Source: an uncultured Collinsella sp.
GTDB lineage: Bacteria > Actinomycetota > Coriobacteriia > Coriobacteriales > Coriobacteriaceae
Length of the DNA: 16,720 nt
Reading direction: 5' to 3'
NCBI GenBank assembly: GCA_900547125.1
Contig: URFU01000038.1
Coordinates: forward strand, 1-16,720
Shown: piece after piece, positions 1 through 5,807 of the stretch
How the letters are laid out: each line of letters opens with the position of its first letter
Position numbering within the stretch: position 1 is the first letter of the stretch
Position numbers and translations under genes: made by a program
The notes under the pieces: generated by a model
Databases searched by the model: none
What the model was told of the DNA's origin: nothing
What the model saw: only the letters and a program-made list of their open reading frames with translations

Positions 1-186
1 GACAGACACTGCCTCCGCCGAAGGCACCGGCGAGTCGTAAATATCTCCCGCAATCAGGATAGCGTCCGGGTGCACGCTTTTTGCAAGCGCCACAATCAGC
101 GCCAGCGTCTTGCGCTGCTCTGCCGCAAGATTGTAGTGGTGCAGCTGTTTTCCAATATGAAGATCCGACAAATGAAACAGTTTCAA
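1..186 (-). CDS. sbcD: Exonuclease SbcD, N-terminal part (runs off left edge)
   Basis: This is the first 62 codons of the nuclease subunit of the SbcCD (Mre11-Rad50-like) DNA-end processing complex; the rest lies outside the window. The translation begins MKLFHLSDLHIGK, giving the metallophosphoesterase motif I (D-x-H, residues 8-10), and reaches AGDIYD, motif II (G-D), followed by the SAEAV segment usual in SbcD. The start is a TTG at 184-186, chosen because GGGGAGG lies just upstream at a normal distance and because family members begin with M-K-[FL]-x-H-x-S-D-x-H. A start codon other than ATG explains why a simple ATG search misses it. It diverges from the zinc-ribbon gene at 365. Codon use is less GC-rich than in the genes after 2.8 kb. 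sbcC would be expected downstream. Identification is firm at family level; other DNA-repair metallophosphoesterases are the only alternative. Confidence 0.85.
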   Translation of the reverse strand, partial: MKLFHLSDLHIGKQLHHYNLAAEQRKTLALIVALAKSVHPDAILIAGDIYDSPVPSAEAVSV

Positions 187-245
187 ATCGTTTCCTCCCC
201 GTCAAATATCTGCTAAGTTTCTTTTATTTTCTACGCGATAAAAAG

Positions 246-274
246 TTTTCATTCACCGTCGTTCATGGTATAAT
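246..274 (+). promoter_or_regulatory. Sigma-A type promoter with extended -10 for the zinc-ribbon gene
   Basis: TTTTCA (246-251) and a perfect TATAAT (269-274) are separated by 17 bp. A TG sits one base upstream of the -10 (TGGTATAAT), making an extended -10. Transcription would start near 281, leaving an untranslated leader of about 80 nt before the ATG at 365. The leader contains CGCATGC-CT-GCATGCG (309-324), a 7-bp-arm inverted repeat that could be a protein site or fold weakly. The promoter style is typical of low-GC Firmicutes and unlike the regions farther right. Confidence 0.65.
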
Positions 275-364
275 ATATACAACAGTGAACATAGAGTAAA
301 GACGTACGCGCATGCCTGCATGCGGCGGACGGATGTGGCAGCATACTACCGGAGGTGACAGACA

Positions 365-763
365 ATGGAACAACCACAGGATTTATTCGGGAACTACAAA
401 TATTGTGAAGAATGCAAACGACCGCTTCCATTGACATACAAAGAGAATCTCTGCCCGTCGTGTATCGAGCAGAAGCTCTTCCGCGAAGTCAAAGAGTACA
501 TCCGTGAGAACGATGTAAATGAATACGATGTAGCACAGCACTTCCACATCCCGCATATGCAGGTCAAAAAGTGGATCCGCGAGGGGCGCATTGAGTACAA
601 GGACGACCATCTGAACACGATTACTATGCACTGCACCAGCTGCGGCGCACCGATCTCTTTCGGAACTTTATGTGCCAAATGCATGCGCCAGAAGGATGTC
701 TCCGTTCACTCCTCTGCCCGTGAGGATGTCTCAGACAGCCGGATGCGTTTCATTGAAGACTGA
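365..763 (+). CDS. Small zinc-ribbon plus helix-turn-helix protein (YvyF/TIGR03826-like)
   Basis: 132 aa with a good RBS (GGAGGTGA) 6-7 nt before the ATG. Residues 15-33 hold a CxxC...CxxC zinc ribbon (C15, C18, C30, C33). A helical segment follows (about 36-77) with the pattern E-Y-D-V-A-x-H-F then Q-V-x-K-W-I-R-E-G-R-I, which looks like a winged or MerR-like HTH that selects DNA or a partner. A second Cys pair set (CTSCGAP ... CAKC, about 90-106) forms another zinc knuckle. The architecture resembles the flagellar-operon-associated YvyF family, where the molecular function is not well defined; no flagellar genes are visible here. The last 25 residues are polar and probably disordered. It diverges from sbcD and is closed by a strong terminator. 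Composition suggests a Lachnospiraceae-like origin. Role as a transcription-associated adaptor is inference only. Confidence 0.8.
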   Translation: MEQPQDLFGNYKYCEECKRPLPLTYKENLCPSCIEQKLFREVKEYIRENDVNEYDVAQHFHIPHMQVKKWIREGRIEYKDDHLNTITMHCTSCGAPISFGTLCAKCMRQKDVSVHSSAREDVSDSRMRFIED

Positions 764-798
764 TCCACGGATCTGTCCTGATTTATCATATATGATAT

Positions 799-846
799 AA
801 AAAGGTGTCCCGATCGCTTTACCGATCCGGGCCACCTTTTTTGTTT
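799..846 (+). terminator. Rho-independent terminator after the zinc-ribbon gene
   Basis: AAAAGGTG and CACCTTTT form the base of the stem, with an inner CGATC/GATCG-type pairing interrupted by a small bulge, and the stem runs into a T-rich tract (TTTTTTGTTTT). The A-rich left arm and T-rich right arm make it potentially bidirectional, so it may also end the minus-strand gene that stops at 848. A perfect 14-bp palindrome, TATCATATATGATA (784-797), lies just upstream. Confidence 0.8.
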
Positions 847-847
847 T

Positions 848-1489
848 CTACTTTATGACCGCACGCGGATACTTCACCATAACTGCGTCGAGCATCTCCT
901 CATCCGGTTCAAATTCATAGCGGTTGATTCCCTTTTCCCCTTTAAAAACAAGCTCATAGATCTTCGTGCCGCTCCCGCCGGAGGTCAGATCCTTACAGGC
1001 AAGTGAATTGTCATTCTCGTACTTGTATACACTTCTGTCACCCTTCGGTGTCAGTGCAAGGACATCTTCCATCTGGACTCTTCCAAGCCCCTTTCTCTTG
1101 CGCTTCGCCTTGATTCTCGCGAAACGGAACTCTCCGTCATAATAGGTGTACTCTCCATCCGATATCTGCAGAAACGGAAGTAGGGGAGAGAGCGGTGCCA
1201 AGATAAGACGTCCCGCGGCAAGAGGGTACAGAAGCGCGGGCATGCTTGATGAAGAGGTATAGACACCGTCCTTCCCCGCATTCACAAGCGCATCCGCATA
1301 GGATGCTGACAATTCCTGCTCAACACGGGTTATTCCCGACTCGAGGTATTCGACCCGTCCGTCGATGCCAGCCGCGCTCCTGAAGACGGGCAGAGCACAA
1401 AGAACCATCAACGCAACAACGACAACACAGAGCGACCTGGAGGAGAGAAGCGACCTAAAGATCGCCTTCGAGATTTTGAGCATATTCAT
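848..1489 (-). CDS. Single-pass membrane protein of unknown function, possibly chimeric
   Basis: 213 aa if started at the ATG at 1489, which has AAGG six bases upstream; the frame stays open to 1555 but without a convincing RBS. Residues about 17-38 form one hydrophobic helix after a short basic N-terminus. Residues 40-108 look extracytoplasmic or amphipathic (YLESGITRVEQEL, then an S-rich stretch and a second hydrophobic patch). From about residue 111 the style changes: YTYYDGEF, a basic KAKRKRK run, then a compact domain ending EPDEEMLDAVMVKYPR. That C-terminal part resembles, from memory and unverified, a small Lachnospiraceae membrane-protein family (I think DUF6106), whereas the N-terminal half could be the start of a transporter-type permease or bacteriocin-associated membrane protein. 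It lies 66 bp downstream of the secreted-protein gene on the same strand, so the two may be co-transcribed. I cannot assign a function. Confidence 0.6.
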   Translation of the reverse strand: MNMLKISKAIFRSLLSSRSLCVVVVALMVLCALPVFRSAAGIDGRVEYLESGITRVEQELSASYADALVNAGKDGVYTSSSSMPALLYPLAAGRLILAPLSPLLPFLQISDGEYTYYDGEFRFARIKAKRKRKGLGRVQMEDVLALTPKGDRSVYKYENDNSLACKDLTSGGSGTKIYELVFKGEKGINRYEFEPDEEMLDAVMVKYPRAVIK

Positions 1490-1522
1490 CGCCAACCTTA
1501 ACCTCATCCAGTCGGAACAGAG

Positions 1523-1545
1523 GGGCCGAACAAAATGCTCGGCCC
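1523..1545 (-). promoter_or_regulatory. Intercistronic stem-loop between the secreted-protein and membrane-protein genes
   Basis: In minus orientation GGGCCGA, a 9-nt loop and TCGGCCC form a perfect 7-bp, GC-rich stem starting 10 nt after the stop codon of the upstream gene. No U-tract follows, so it is not a canonical terminator. A stem here could stabilise the upstream message or reduce expression of the downstream gene, a common arrangement in peptide operons (inference). Confidence 0.5.
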
Positions 1546-1555
1546 TTCCTCGCAT

Positions 1556-1921
1556 CTAGTAGGTGCTATAGACAAATTGCCATTTATCAGTTGTGCCAAG
1601 AACACCACAGGAGCACATTGCAGCGAGGCGGGATTCCCTATGATGCGCGGATCGGCGATAGCCATTTCGGTAGGAGATCGTCTTGTAAGAGATGTTGAAC
1701 ATCGAGATGCTGTGCCCGCTTACGCCGCGAGGACAGCTGTAGCTCCAGTAGGTATCGACGACGTCGTCCGTATACCCGAGGGGCTCAACGAGGGCACACT
1801 GGCTGCTCTCCTGGGAAGGAGGCATCGGGGTATCCGCAAAAGCGGGGGCTCCCGGCAGCAACAGACAAAGAGCGAGGCCGAGAAAAACCAAGAGCTTACA
1901 CGACTTAACAGTACTGAACAT
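1556..1921 (-). CDS. Small secreted four-cysteine protein (possible bacteriocin-like peptide)
   Basis: 121 aa from the ATG at 1921, which has GGAG six bases upstream; an in-frame TTG at 1933 is less likely because it would overlap that RBS. Residues 1-29 are a clear Sec signal peptide: basic K6/K9, a hydrophobic core rich in L, V and F, and AFA before D30 as a likely signal peptidase I site. The mature part (about 92 aa) has cysteines at 42, 63, 103 and 105 and many aromatic residues (YWSY, ISY, WQFVY), ending in YSTY. The aromatic-rich, SGH/ISY-containing mature region with a Y-x-x-Y end faintly recalls the lactococcin-972 bacteriocin family, and a membrane-protein gene follows, but the similarity is weak and unverified. 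It is divergent from the DUF2975/HTH operon at 2042. Function unknown; a secreted toxin, inhibitor or surface peptide are all possible. Confidence 0.6.
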   Translation of the reverse strand: MFSTVKSCKLLVFLGLALCLLLPGAPAFADTPMPPSQESSQCALVEPLGYTDDVVDTYWSYSCPRGVSGHSISMFNISYKTISYRNGYRRSAHHRESRLAAMCSCGVLGTTDKWQFVYSTY

Positions 1922-1969
1922 AATCCTCTCCAATCTAGAGGGGTTTCGGTTGCAGCATGCCGTGATTAC

Positions 1970-1998
1970 TTGACGGCAAAGTCAATTTAACATAAACT
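1970..1998 (+). promoter_or_regulatory. Promoter of the DUF2975-HTH operon
   Basis: TTGACG (1970-1975) and TAAACT (1993-1998) with a 17-bp spacer. TTGAC is mirrored on the other strand (GTCAA at 1981-1985), giving a 5-bp-arm palindrome, so the -35 area may serve both divergent units; a good -10 for the minus-strand unit was not found. The start site would be near 2005, about 37 nt before the ATG at 2042. Confidence 0.6.
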
Positions 1999-2004
1999 GT
2001 TAAA
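1986..2004 (+). promoter_or_regulatory. Operator-like inverted repeat over the -10 box
   Basis: TTTAACA (1986-1992), TAAAC, TGTTAAA (1998-2004): perfect 7-bp arms with a 5-bp centre that covers the -10 hexamer. This geometry fits a dimeric Cro/CI-type repressor. The obvious candidate is the YozG-like HTH protein encoded second in the operon, acting as autorepressor (inference). Confidence 0.55.
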
Positions 2005-2041
2005 AAGTAACCTGAGTTTTTTAAGTTCTTCGGAGGTTATT

Positions 2042-2554
2042 ATGAGTTCCGACAATCGCACTCCCCGGCTTCATTCCTTCCGCATCGCATGTGCGATAGC
2101 CTCTGCGACCCTTTGCGCCACCGCCATCGCACAAGTGGCGTTCTCCTTAAAGCCAGCAATCGAAGTGCTCGACAACCCTGTAATTGCAGACTCCCCCGCG
2201 TATCCAGCCCTTGCGATCTCGACATTGGCCCCTGCCGTCATCGGTATCGCCACGACCGTCCTCAGCGCCGTTCTCGTGTGGACGATCAAGAGCGGAGACC
2301 CCTTCAAGAAAGGGTCTGCGACATGCTTGAAGGTGCTCGGCATTCTCTTCGTTGTTCAAGCTGCCACCAGCCTCTACGCCGGCTCACTCAAAACCTCCGT
2401 TTCGATGTTTGGCGGCGAGGGGGCCGTCGGCGCCCAAGAGATCGCTTCATCATTCGACTGGACCTCTCTGGTTCTCGGCATCGTCTTGTTCATGCTCTCC
2501 CAGCTCTTCTTGTACGCTCGAGAGCTGTACCTCGACTCCGACGAGATTGCGTAA
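2042..2554 (+). CDS. DUF2975-like four-helix membrane protein
   Basis: 170 aa with RBS CGGAGG 6 nt before ATG. Four hydrophobic helices are visible at about residues 13-35, 52-82, 92-113 and 139-160, with short loops and little else. The C-terminal end after helix 4 (LFLYARELYLDSDEIA) matches the pattern of DUF2975 proteins, which end in an acidic-hydrophobic motif after an F-x-x-G/A-x-x-L stretch. Members of this family are commonly encoded immediately upstream of a small YozG-type XRE regulator, exactly as here (9-bp gap). The biochemical role of the family is not established; membrane stress or regulation of the partner HTH protein are conjectures. GC content is intermediate, lower than the core genes to the right. 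Confidence 0.75.
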   Translation: MSSDNRTPRLHSFRIACAIASATLCATAIAQVAFSLKPAIEVLDNPVIADSPAYPALAISTLAPAVIGIATTVLSAVLVWTIKSGDPFKKGSATCLKVLGILFVVQAATSLYAGSLKTSVSMFGGEGAVGAQEIASSFDWTSLVLGIVLFMLSQLFLYARELYLDSDEIA

Positions 2555-2563
2555 GGACACGTC

Positions 2564-2815
2564 ATGCCCGTAATTGTTCGCCTCGACAAGATCATGGCCG
2601 AGCGAAAGATTTCCTCGAACGAACTTGCCGAAAGGATTGGAACCACGCCCGTGAACCTGTCCCGTATTAAAAAGGGGCATATTCGCGGCATTCGCTTCAA
2701 CACGCTCGAGCAGCTATGCCTCGCCCTTCGTTGCCAACCCGGAGACCTTCTCGAAGTCATGAGCGAAGAGGACGCCCGAAAGGAGTTCGGACTCGATTGG
2801 TCCGCCGAGGATTAG
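2564..2815 (+). CDS. YozG-like Cro/CI family (XRE) transcriptional regulator
   Basis: 83 aa. Residues 4-62 form a compact HTH: LDKIMAERKISSNELAERIGTTPVNLSRIKKG, with the turn at E-R-I-G and the recognition helix at T-P-V-N-L-S-R-I-K, followed by the YozG-type L-E-Q-L-C-L-A-L-R-C-Q-P-G-D-L-L-E segment that packs against it. Minimal size, one domain, no ligand module. The RBS is weak (AAGG upstream of the ATG, 9 bp after the previous stop), so translational coupling to the DUF2975 gene is likely. It probably binds the inverted repeat at 1986-2004 and represses its own operon (inference). Its TAG stop is immediately followed, in the same frame, by integrase-derived codons; residues EFGLDWSAED look like a natural end, so the HTH itself seems intact. 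Confidence 0.85.
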   Translation: MPVIVRLDKIMAERKISSNELAERIGTTPVNLSRIKKGHIRGIRFNTLEQLCLALRCQPGDLLEVMSEEDARKEFGLDWSAED

Positions 2816-3385
2816 AGGGCGGTCGTACTCGCCCTGCACACGGGGATGCGAATCGGCGAGGTCTGCGGCCTTCGGTGGTGCGATGTGGATTTCGAGACGG
2901 GCCTGATTTCGATCAGGCACTCGGTGGCGTACGCGAAGGGGATGGGTTCGTTCATCAAGGACACCAAGACCCATGACGCCAGGGACATCCCCATCGACCC
3001 GGTCGGCCTGCTCCCCTTCCTGAAGGAGATCCACGAGATCGACCGCGGGAAGCTGCGCTTGCGCGGCCTTACCGGGGCGGTCGAGATCGGGAACTGCTAC
3101 ATCCTGTCGGAGCCGGGCGCGACCTTCGCGACGACAAGCTATATCCGCAGGGCGTTCAAGACGTTCTCGGAGACCAACGGCCTCATGGGCACCAACGACG
3201 AGCTGATCACGTTCCACGGCCTTCGCCACACGTTCGCAACGCAGTGGATCCGCCAAGGCGGCGATATCAAGGCGCTCCAATCGATCCTCGGGCACAAGGA
3301 CGCCATGGCGACGCTCAACGTCTACACCGACATCGAGCCCATCTCCAAAATCCATAACATGCTGCGCGTCTCGCCGTGCCTTTGA
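2816..3385 (+). pseudogene. Tyrosine recombinase/integrase, N-terminally truncated remnant
   Basis: About 189 in-frame codons encode most of the catalytic domain of a phage- or ICE-type integrase. The active-site set is complete: Arg in H-T-G-M-R-I-G-E, Lys in T-K-T-H-D-A-R-D, H-x-x-R in F-H-G-L-R-H-T-F, His in L-G-H-K-D, and the nucleophile Tyr in L-N-V-Y-T-D. What is missing is the N-terminal SAM-like core-binding domain and any arm-binding domain (normally 150-190 residues before this point). The first integrase codon abuts the HTH stop codon and is in the same frame, so there is no start or RBS of its own except an internal ATG at 2846 within the catalytic core. I therefore call it a deletion remnant, marking the region as a former mobile element. 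The C-terminal end (MLRVSPCL) may also be altered. Confidence 0.8.
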
Positions 3386-3421
3386 CGCGGGTACCTCGGG
3401 CCGAGGGTCGATCCGGGTCCC

Positions 3422-3649
3422 ATGTTCCAACAGAGGATCCAGGAGTCCATCGAGACGCTCCAGGCGTTCGGCTACGGCGTCACCGAGCCGGACGACCGAA
3501 ATATCGTCATACGCGACGTGAAGACGATCAGTCGGCTCTACCCCACCGAGTACGCCGCGGTGCTGGGCCCATCCCAACTGAGGTCACGGTGGTCCGATAG
3601 GGGCGCCGCCCGCGGCATGCGCCGCGGAGCGGTATCCCCTACCGAATAG
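3422..3649 (+). CDS. Doubtful small ORF after the integrase remnant
   Basis: 75 codons beginning MFQQRIQESIETLQ, in the same frame as the integrase and 36 bp after its stop. The first 50 residues (IETLQAFGYGVTEPDDRNIVIRDV...SRLYPTEYAAVLG) read like real protein, but the rest (RSRWSDRGAARGMRRG) is translated from the hairpin at 3595-3644 and is probably not native. No good RBS is near the ATG (only GAGGG about 14 nt away). It may be a fragment of an element-borne gene. Not recognised. Confidence 0.3.
   Translation: MFQQRIQESIETLQAFGYGVTEPDDRNIVIRDVKTISRLYPTEYAAVLGPSQLRSRWSDRGAARGMRRGAVSPTE
3595..3644. repeat. Strong GC-rich hairpin downstream of the integrase remnant
   Basis: The tip is CCGCGGC-ATGC-GCCGCGG (3610-3627), a perfect 7-bp stem with a 4-nt loop. 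It is extended by CCGC/GCGG (3606-3609 with 3629-3632) and by GATAGGGG/CCCCTACC-type pairing (3596-3603 with 3636-3643, one mismatch). No T-tract follows on either side, so it is not a standard terminator. It could be a REP-like palindrome or a recombination-associated site of the decayed element. Confidence 0.55.
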
Positions 3650-3936
3650 TGGGGGATGCCCCCCGTTTTCAGTTTGGAATCAGCGGTCGGAGGCGTTCGG
3701 CTGACTGCGGGAACGGCCTATCCGCTCGATGTGTTCGGCTGAGTTCGGAAATCAACCCAACACGAGCTGGACGCGCGCCAGACGGCTCTTCCCCATGCGG
3801 CCTGCCCCCTCACGCTCATGTTGCAGACATGTAACGCCGCAGCGAGCGACCCTTTTTTGCGCCAGACAGGTACAATGATGAACACTGTACCGTAGCGGAG
3901 CGCCCCGCGCGCCGCAACCACGCGAAAGGGTTTCCC
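3650..3936. other. Non-coding stretch before the ACT-domain gene
   Basis: Together with the doubtful ORF before it, about 550 bp (3386-3936) lack a convincing gene. Visible here: a 10-bp direct repeat GTTCGGCTGA at 3695-3704 and 3733-3742, a short inverted repeat CATGT-N5-ACATG at 3817-3831, and the putative ACT-gene promoter at 3869 onward. The direct repeat could be a relic of an attachment region, but I see no longer duplicated core on the other side of the integrase. Confidence 0.4.
3869..3891 (+). promoter_or_regulatory. Putative -10 box inside an inverted repeat, upstream of the ACT gene
   Basis: GGTACA (3869-3874) and TGTACC (3886-3891) are a 6-bp-arm inverted repeat with an 11-bp centre. 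A -10-like TACAAT (3871-3876) sits in its left arm; no good -35 is present at 17 bp (GACCCT), so an activator or a weak promoter is possible. A regulator binding here would block RNA polymerase. Speculative. Confidence 0.35.
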
Positions 3937-4224
3937 ATGGCCGAGATCTCGTCCTCCCGCATCGTCATCACCGTCCTTGGCAAGAACCGCCCCGGTATCG
4001 TCGCCGGCGTCACCCGTGTTCTGGGCGAGGCCAACGTCGACATCCGCGACATCACGCAGTCCATTATCGAGGACATCTTCACCATGACCATGCTGGCCGA
4101 TACCGCCGAGTCCAAGCTCGACTTCGCTGAGCTGCAGAAGACCCTGGCCGAGGCCGGCGAGCTTTCGGGCGTCAACGTGTCCATCCAGCGCGAGGACGTC
4201 TTTAACTTTATGTACCGCCTGTAG
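3937..4224 (+). CDS. Stand-alone ACT-domain protein (UPF0237 family)
   Basis: 95 aa, essentially one ACT domain. The sequence starts after a short polar segment with the beta strand V-I-T-V-L-G, then K-N-R-P-G-I-V-A-G-V, the glycine-containing turn typical of amino-acid-binding ACT domains, a helix, and D-I-R-D-I-T-Q-S-I-I-E-D-I-F-T-M-T as strands 2 and 3. UPF0237 members are small presumed amino-acid sensors; their ligand is mostly not established. RBS AAAGG lies 8-9 nt before the ATG. The next gene, citrate synthase, begins 77 bp later on the same strand with no terminator between, so the pair probably forms an operon. This context suggests sensing of an amino acid linked to the citrate/2-oxoglutarate/glutamate branch (inference). 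In many Firmicutes the same family pairs with a UPF0210/DUF711 gene, which is absent here. Confidence 0.9.
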   Translation: MAEISSSRIVITVLGKNRPGIVAGVTRVLGEANVDIRDITQSIIEDIFTMTMLADTAESKLDFAELQKTLAEAGELSGVNVSIQREDVFNFMYRL

Positions 4225-4301
4225 CGAACAAGCCGCTCGGGGCAGCTTGACGTTATATCGTCCAAGCGCGCGACCCCAAAGCGGACCGGAGAGGAGCGCG
4301 C

Positions 4302-5720
4302 ATGGCTTACGACGCCAAGAAAATCTACTACCGCTTCGATGACCATCTGAGCCGCCTGGTCTTGGATTATGAGGCGAGCCGCCAGATTTCGCCCGAAAGC
4401 GAAAACCTCTACCACGGCATGCCGACTAATCCGTATGACGAGGGTCTGTTCGTCGAGCATAACGTCAAGCGCGGCCCGCGTAACGCCGACGGCTCGGGCG
4501 CGGGCGCGGGCCTTACCCGCATCTCGCACGTGCACGGCTACAACAAGGTCGACGGCAAAGTCGTGCCCGACCAGGGCAAGCTTACGCTGCGCGGCTACAG
4601 CATCGAGGACCTGGTCAACAACGCCCAGGCCGAGAATCGCTATGGCTACGAAGAGGTCGCCTACCTGCTCATCACGGGCGCGCTGCCCAACAAAGAGGAG
4701 CTCGACGGGTTTTGCGGACGTCTGGGCGCTTTTAGGCACCTGAGCGACGAGTACGTCAAAGAGTTCCCCATGACCACGGTGTCGTCGAGCATCATGAATG
4801 TGCTTCAGCGCGCCGTGCTGCTGCTCTACGCCTTCGACGCCGAGCCCGACGCCATTACACCCGAGCATGAAATCGACGTCGCCATCTCCATGCTCGCCCG
4901 TCTCCCCCGCATCGCCGCCTTCGCGCATATGGCCTCGGTCGCCAAGCGCCGCGGCTCCGAGGTTCATGTACCGCACCCCACACCCGGCCTCTCCACCGCC
5001 GAGACCATCCTGCAGGTGTTGCGCGGCGGCATGGCATTCACCCGCGACGAGGCCATGCTGCTCGACGTGATGCTCATGCTGCATGCCGAGCACGGCGGCG
5101 GCAACAACTCCACGTTTGCCTGCCGCGTGCTGTCCTCCTCGGCCACCGACCCGTATTCCGCCTACGCCGCGGCTATCGGCTCGCTCAAGGGCCCGCGCCA
5201 CGGCGGTGCCAACGCCAAGGTCGTGTCCATGCACGAGGACATCCGTGCACATGTCTCCAATTGGGAGGACGAGGACGAGGTCGCAGCCTACCTGGGCAAG
5301 ATTCTCGACAAGCAGGCCTTCGACGGCACGGGGCTCATCTACGGTATGGGCCACGCCGTCTACACGCTGAGCGACCCGCGCGCCGAGGTGTGCCGCCGTT
5401 ACGCGCGCACGCTTGCCGCCAAGAAGGACCTGGGCGATGAGTTCGCGCTCATCGAGCGCATCGAGCGCCTGGCACCGCAGGTGATGCGCGACCACGGCAT
5501 GACCAAGCCCATCTGCGCCAACATCGACCTGTACACGGGCTTTATCTACAAGATGCTCGGCGTGCCCGAGACACTTTTTACGCCGCTATTCGCCGTCGCC
5601 CGCATGGCCGGTTGGTCGGCACACCGCATGGAAGAGCTCTTCTGCGCGCATCGCATCATCCGCCCGGCGTACCGTCCGGTGATCGAGCCGCTGGAGTACA
5701 AGCCGCTCGCCGACCGCTAG
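4302..5720 (+). CDS. gltA: Citrate synthase
   Basis: 472 aa; condenses oxaloacetate and acetyl-CoA to citrate in the cytoplasm. Key residues are visible: first catalytic His in L-H-A-E-H-G-G-G-N-N-S-T-F (H264), H300 in G-P-R-H-G-G-A-N, H351 in G-H-A-V-Y-T-L-S-D-P-R-A, and the catalytic Asp in C-A-N-I-D-L-Y-T-G-F-I-Y (D409). The E-H-G-G-G-N-N-S-T-F form is the variant I associate with anaerobic Firmicutes and Actinobacteria rather than the D-H-E-x-N-A-S form of proteobacteria. An 85-90 residue N-terminal segment precedes the family start (KLTLRGYSIEDL), making it longer than the roughly 370-430 aa norm. RBS GGAGAGGAG, 6-9 nt before ATG. No aconitase or isocitrate dehydrogenase is nearby; in a fermentative anaerobe the likely purpose is 2-oxoglutarate for glutamate synthesis. 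2-Methylcitrate synthase is a possible side or alternative activity. The symbol is by function; citZ is an equivalent name. Confidence 0.93.
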   Translation: MAYDAKKIYYRFDDHLSRLVLDYEASRQISPESENLYHGMPTNPYDEGLFVEHNVKRGPRNADGSGAGAGLTRISHVHGYNKVDGKVVPDQGKLTLRGYSIEDLVNNAQAENRYGYEEVAYLLITGALPNKEELDGFCGRLGAFRHLSDEYVKEFPMTTVSSSIMNVLQRAVLLLYAFDAEPDAITPEHEIDVAISMLARLPRIAAFAHMASVAKRRGSEVHVPHPTPGLSTAETILQVLRGGMAFTRDEAMLLDVMLMLHAEHGGGNNSTFACRVLSSSATDPYSAYAAAIGSLKGPRHGGANAKVVSMHEDIRAHVSNWEDEDEVAAYLGKILDKQAFDGTGLIYGMGHAVYTLSDPRAEVCRRYARTLAAKKDLGDEFALIERIERLAPQVMRDHGMTKPICANIDLYTGFIYKMLGVPETLFTPLFAVARMAGWSAHRMEELFCAHRIIRPAYRPVIEPLEYKPLADR

Positions 5721-5742
5721 GACACGAACCGTTATAGAACCC

Positions 5743-5782
5743 GAGCGTGGCCAGGGCATCGCCGCCCTCGGCCACGCTTTTT
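5743..5782 (+). terminator. Rho-independent terminator after citrate synthase
   Basis: AGCGTGGCC pairs perfectly with GGCCACGCT, with an inner AGGGC/GCCCT extension, followed by TTTTT. It lies 23 bp after the stop codon and only 26 bp before the next ATG, so the HAD gene that follows must rely on read-through or on a promoter overlapping the terminator. Confidence 0.92.
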
Positions 5783-5807
5783 ATGCCAGCAGAAAGGGCT
5801 GCATCGA

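Noticed and set aside
2714..3577. 287-codon minus-strand ORF over the HTH and integrase region
   Set aside because: Antisense to recognisable recombinase motifs; composition (R, D, V, L, A) is typical of a shadow frame.
3386..3936. tRNA or attachment site next to the integrase remnant
   Set aside because: A GGGTCGATCC stretch recalls a T-arm but no cloverleaf forms around it, and no duplicated core was found on the other side.
3816..5495. 559-codon minus-strand ORF
   Set aside because: Lies opposite the citrate synthase and ACT genes; its translation is V/G/A/R-rich with no motifs, a normal antisense shadow of GC-rich codons.
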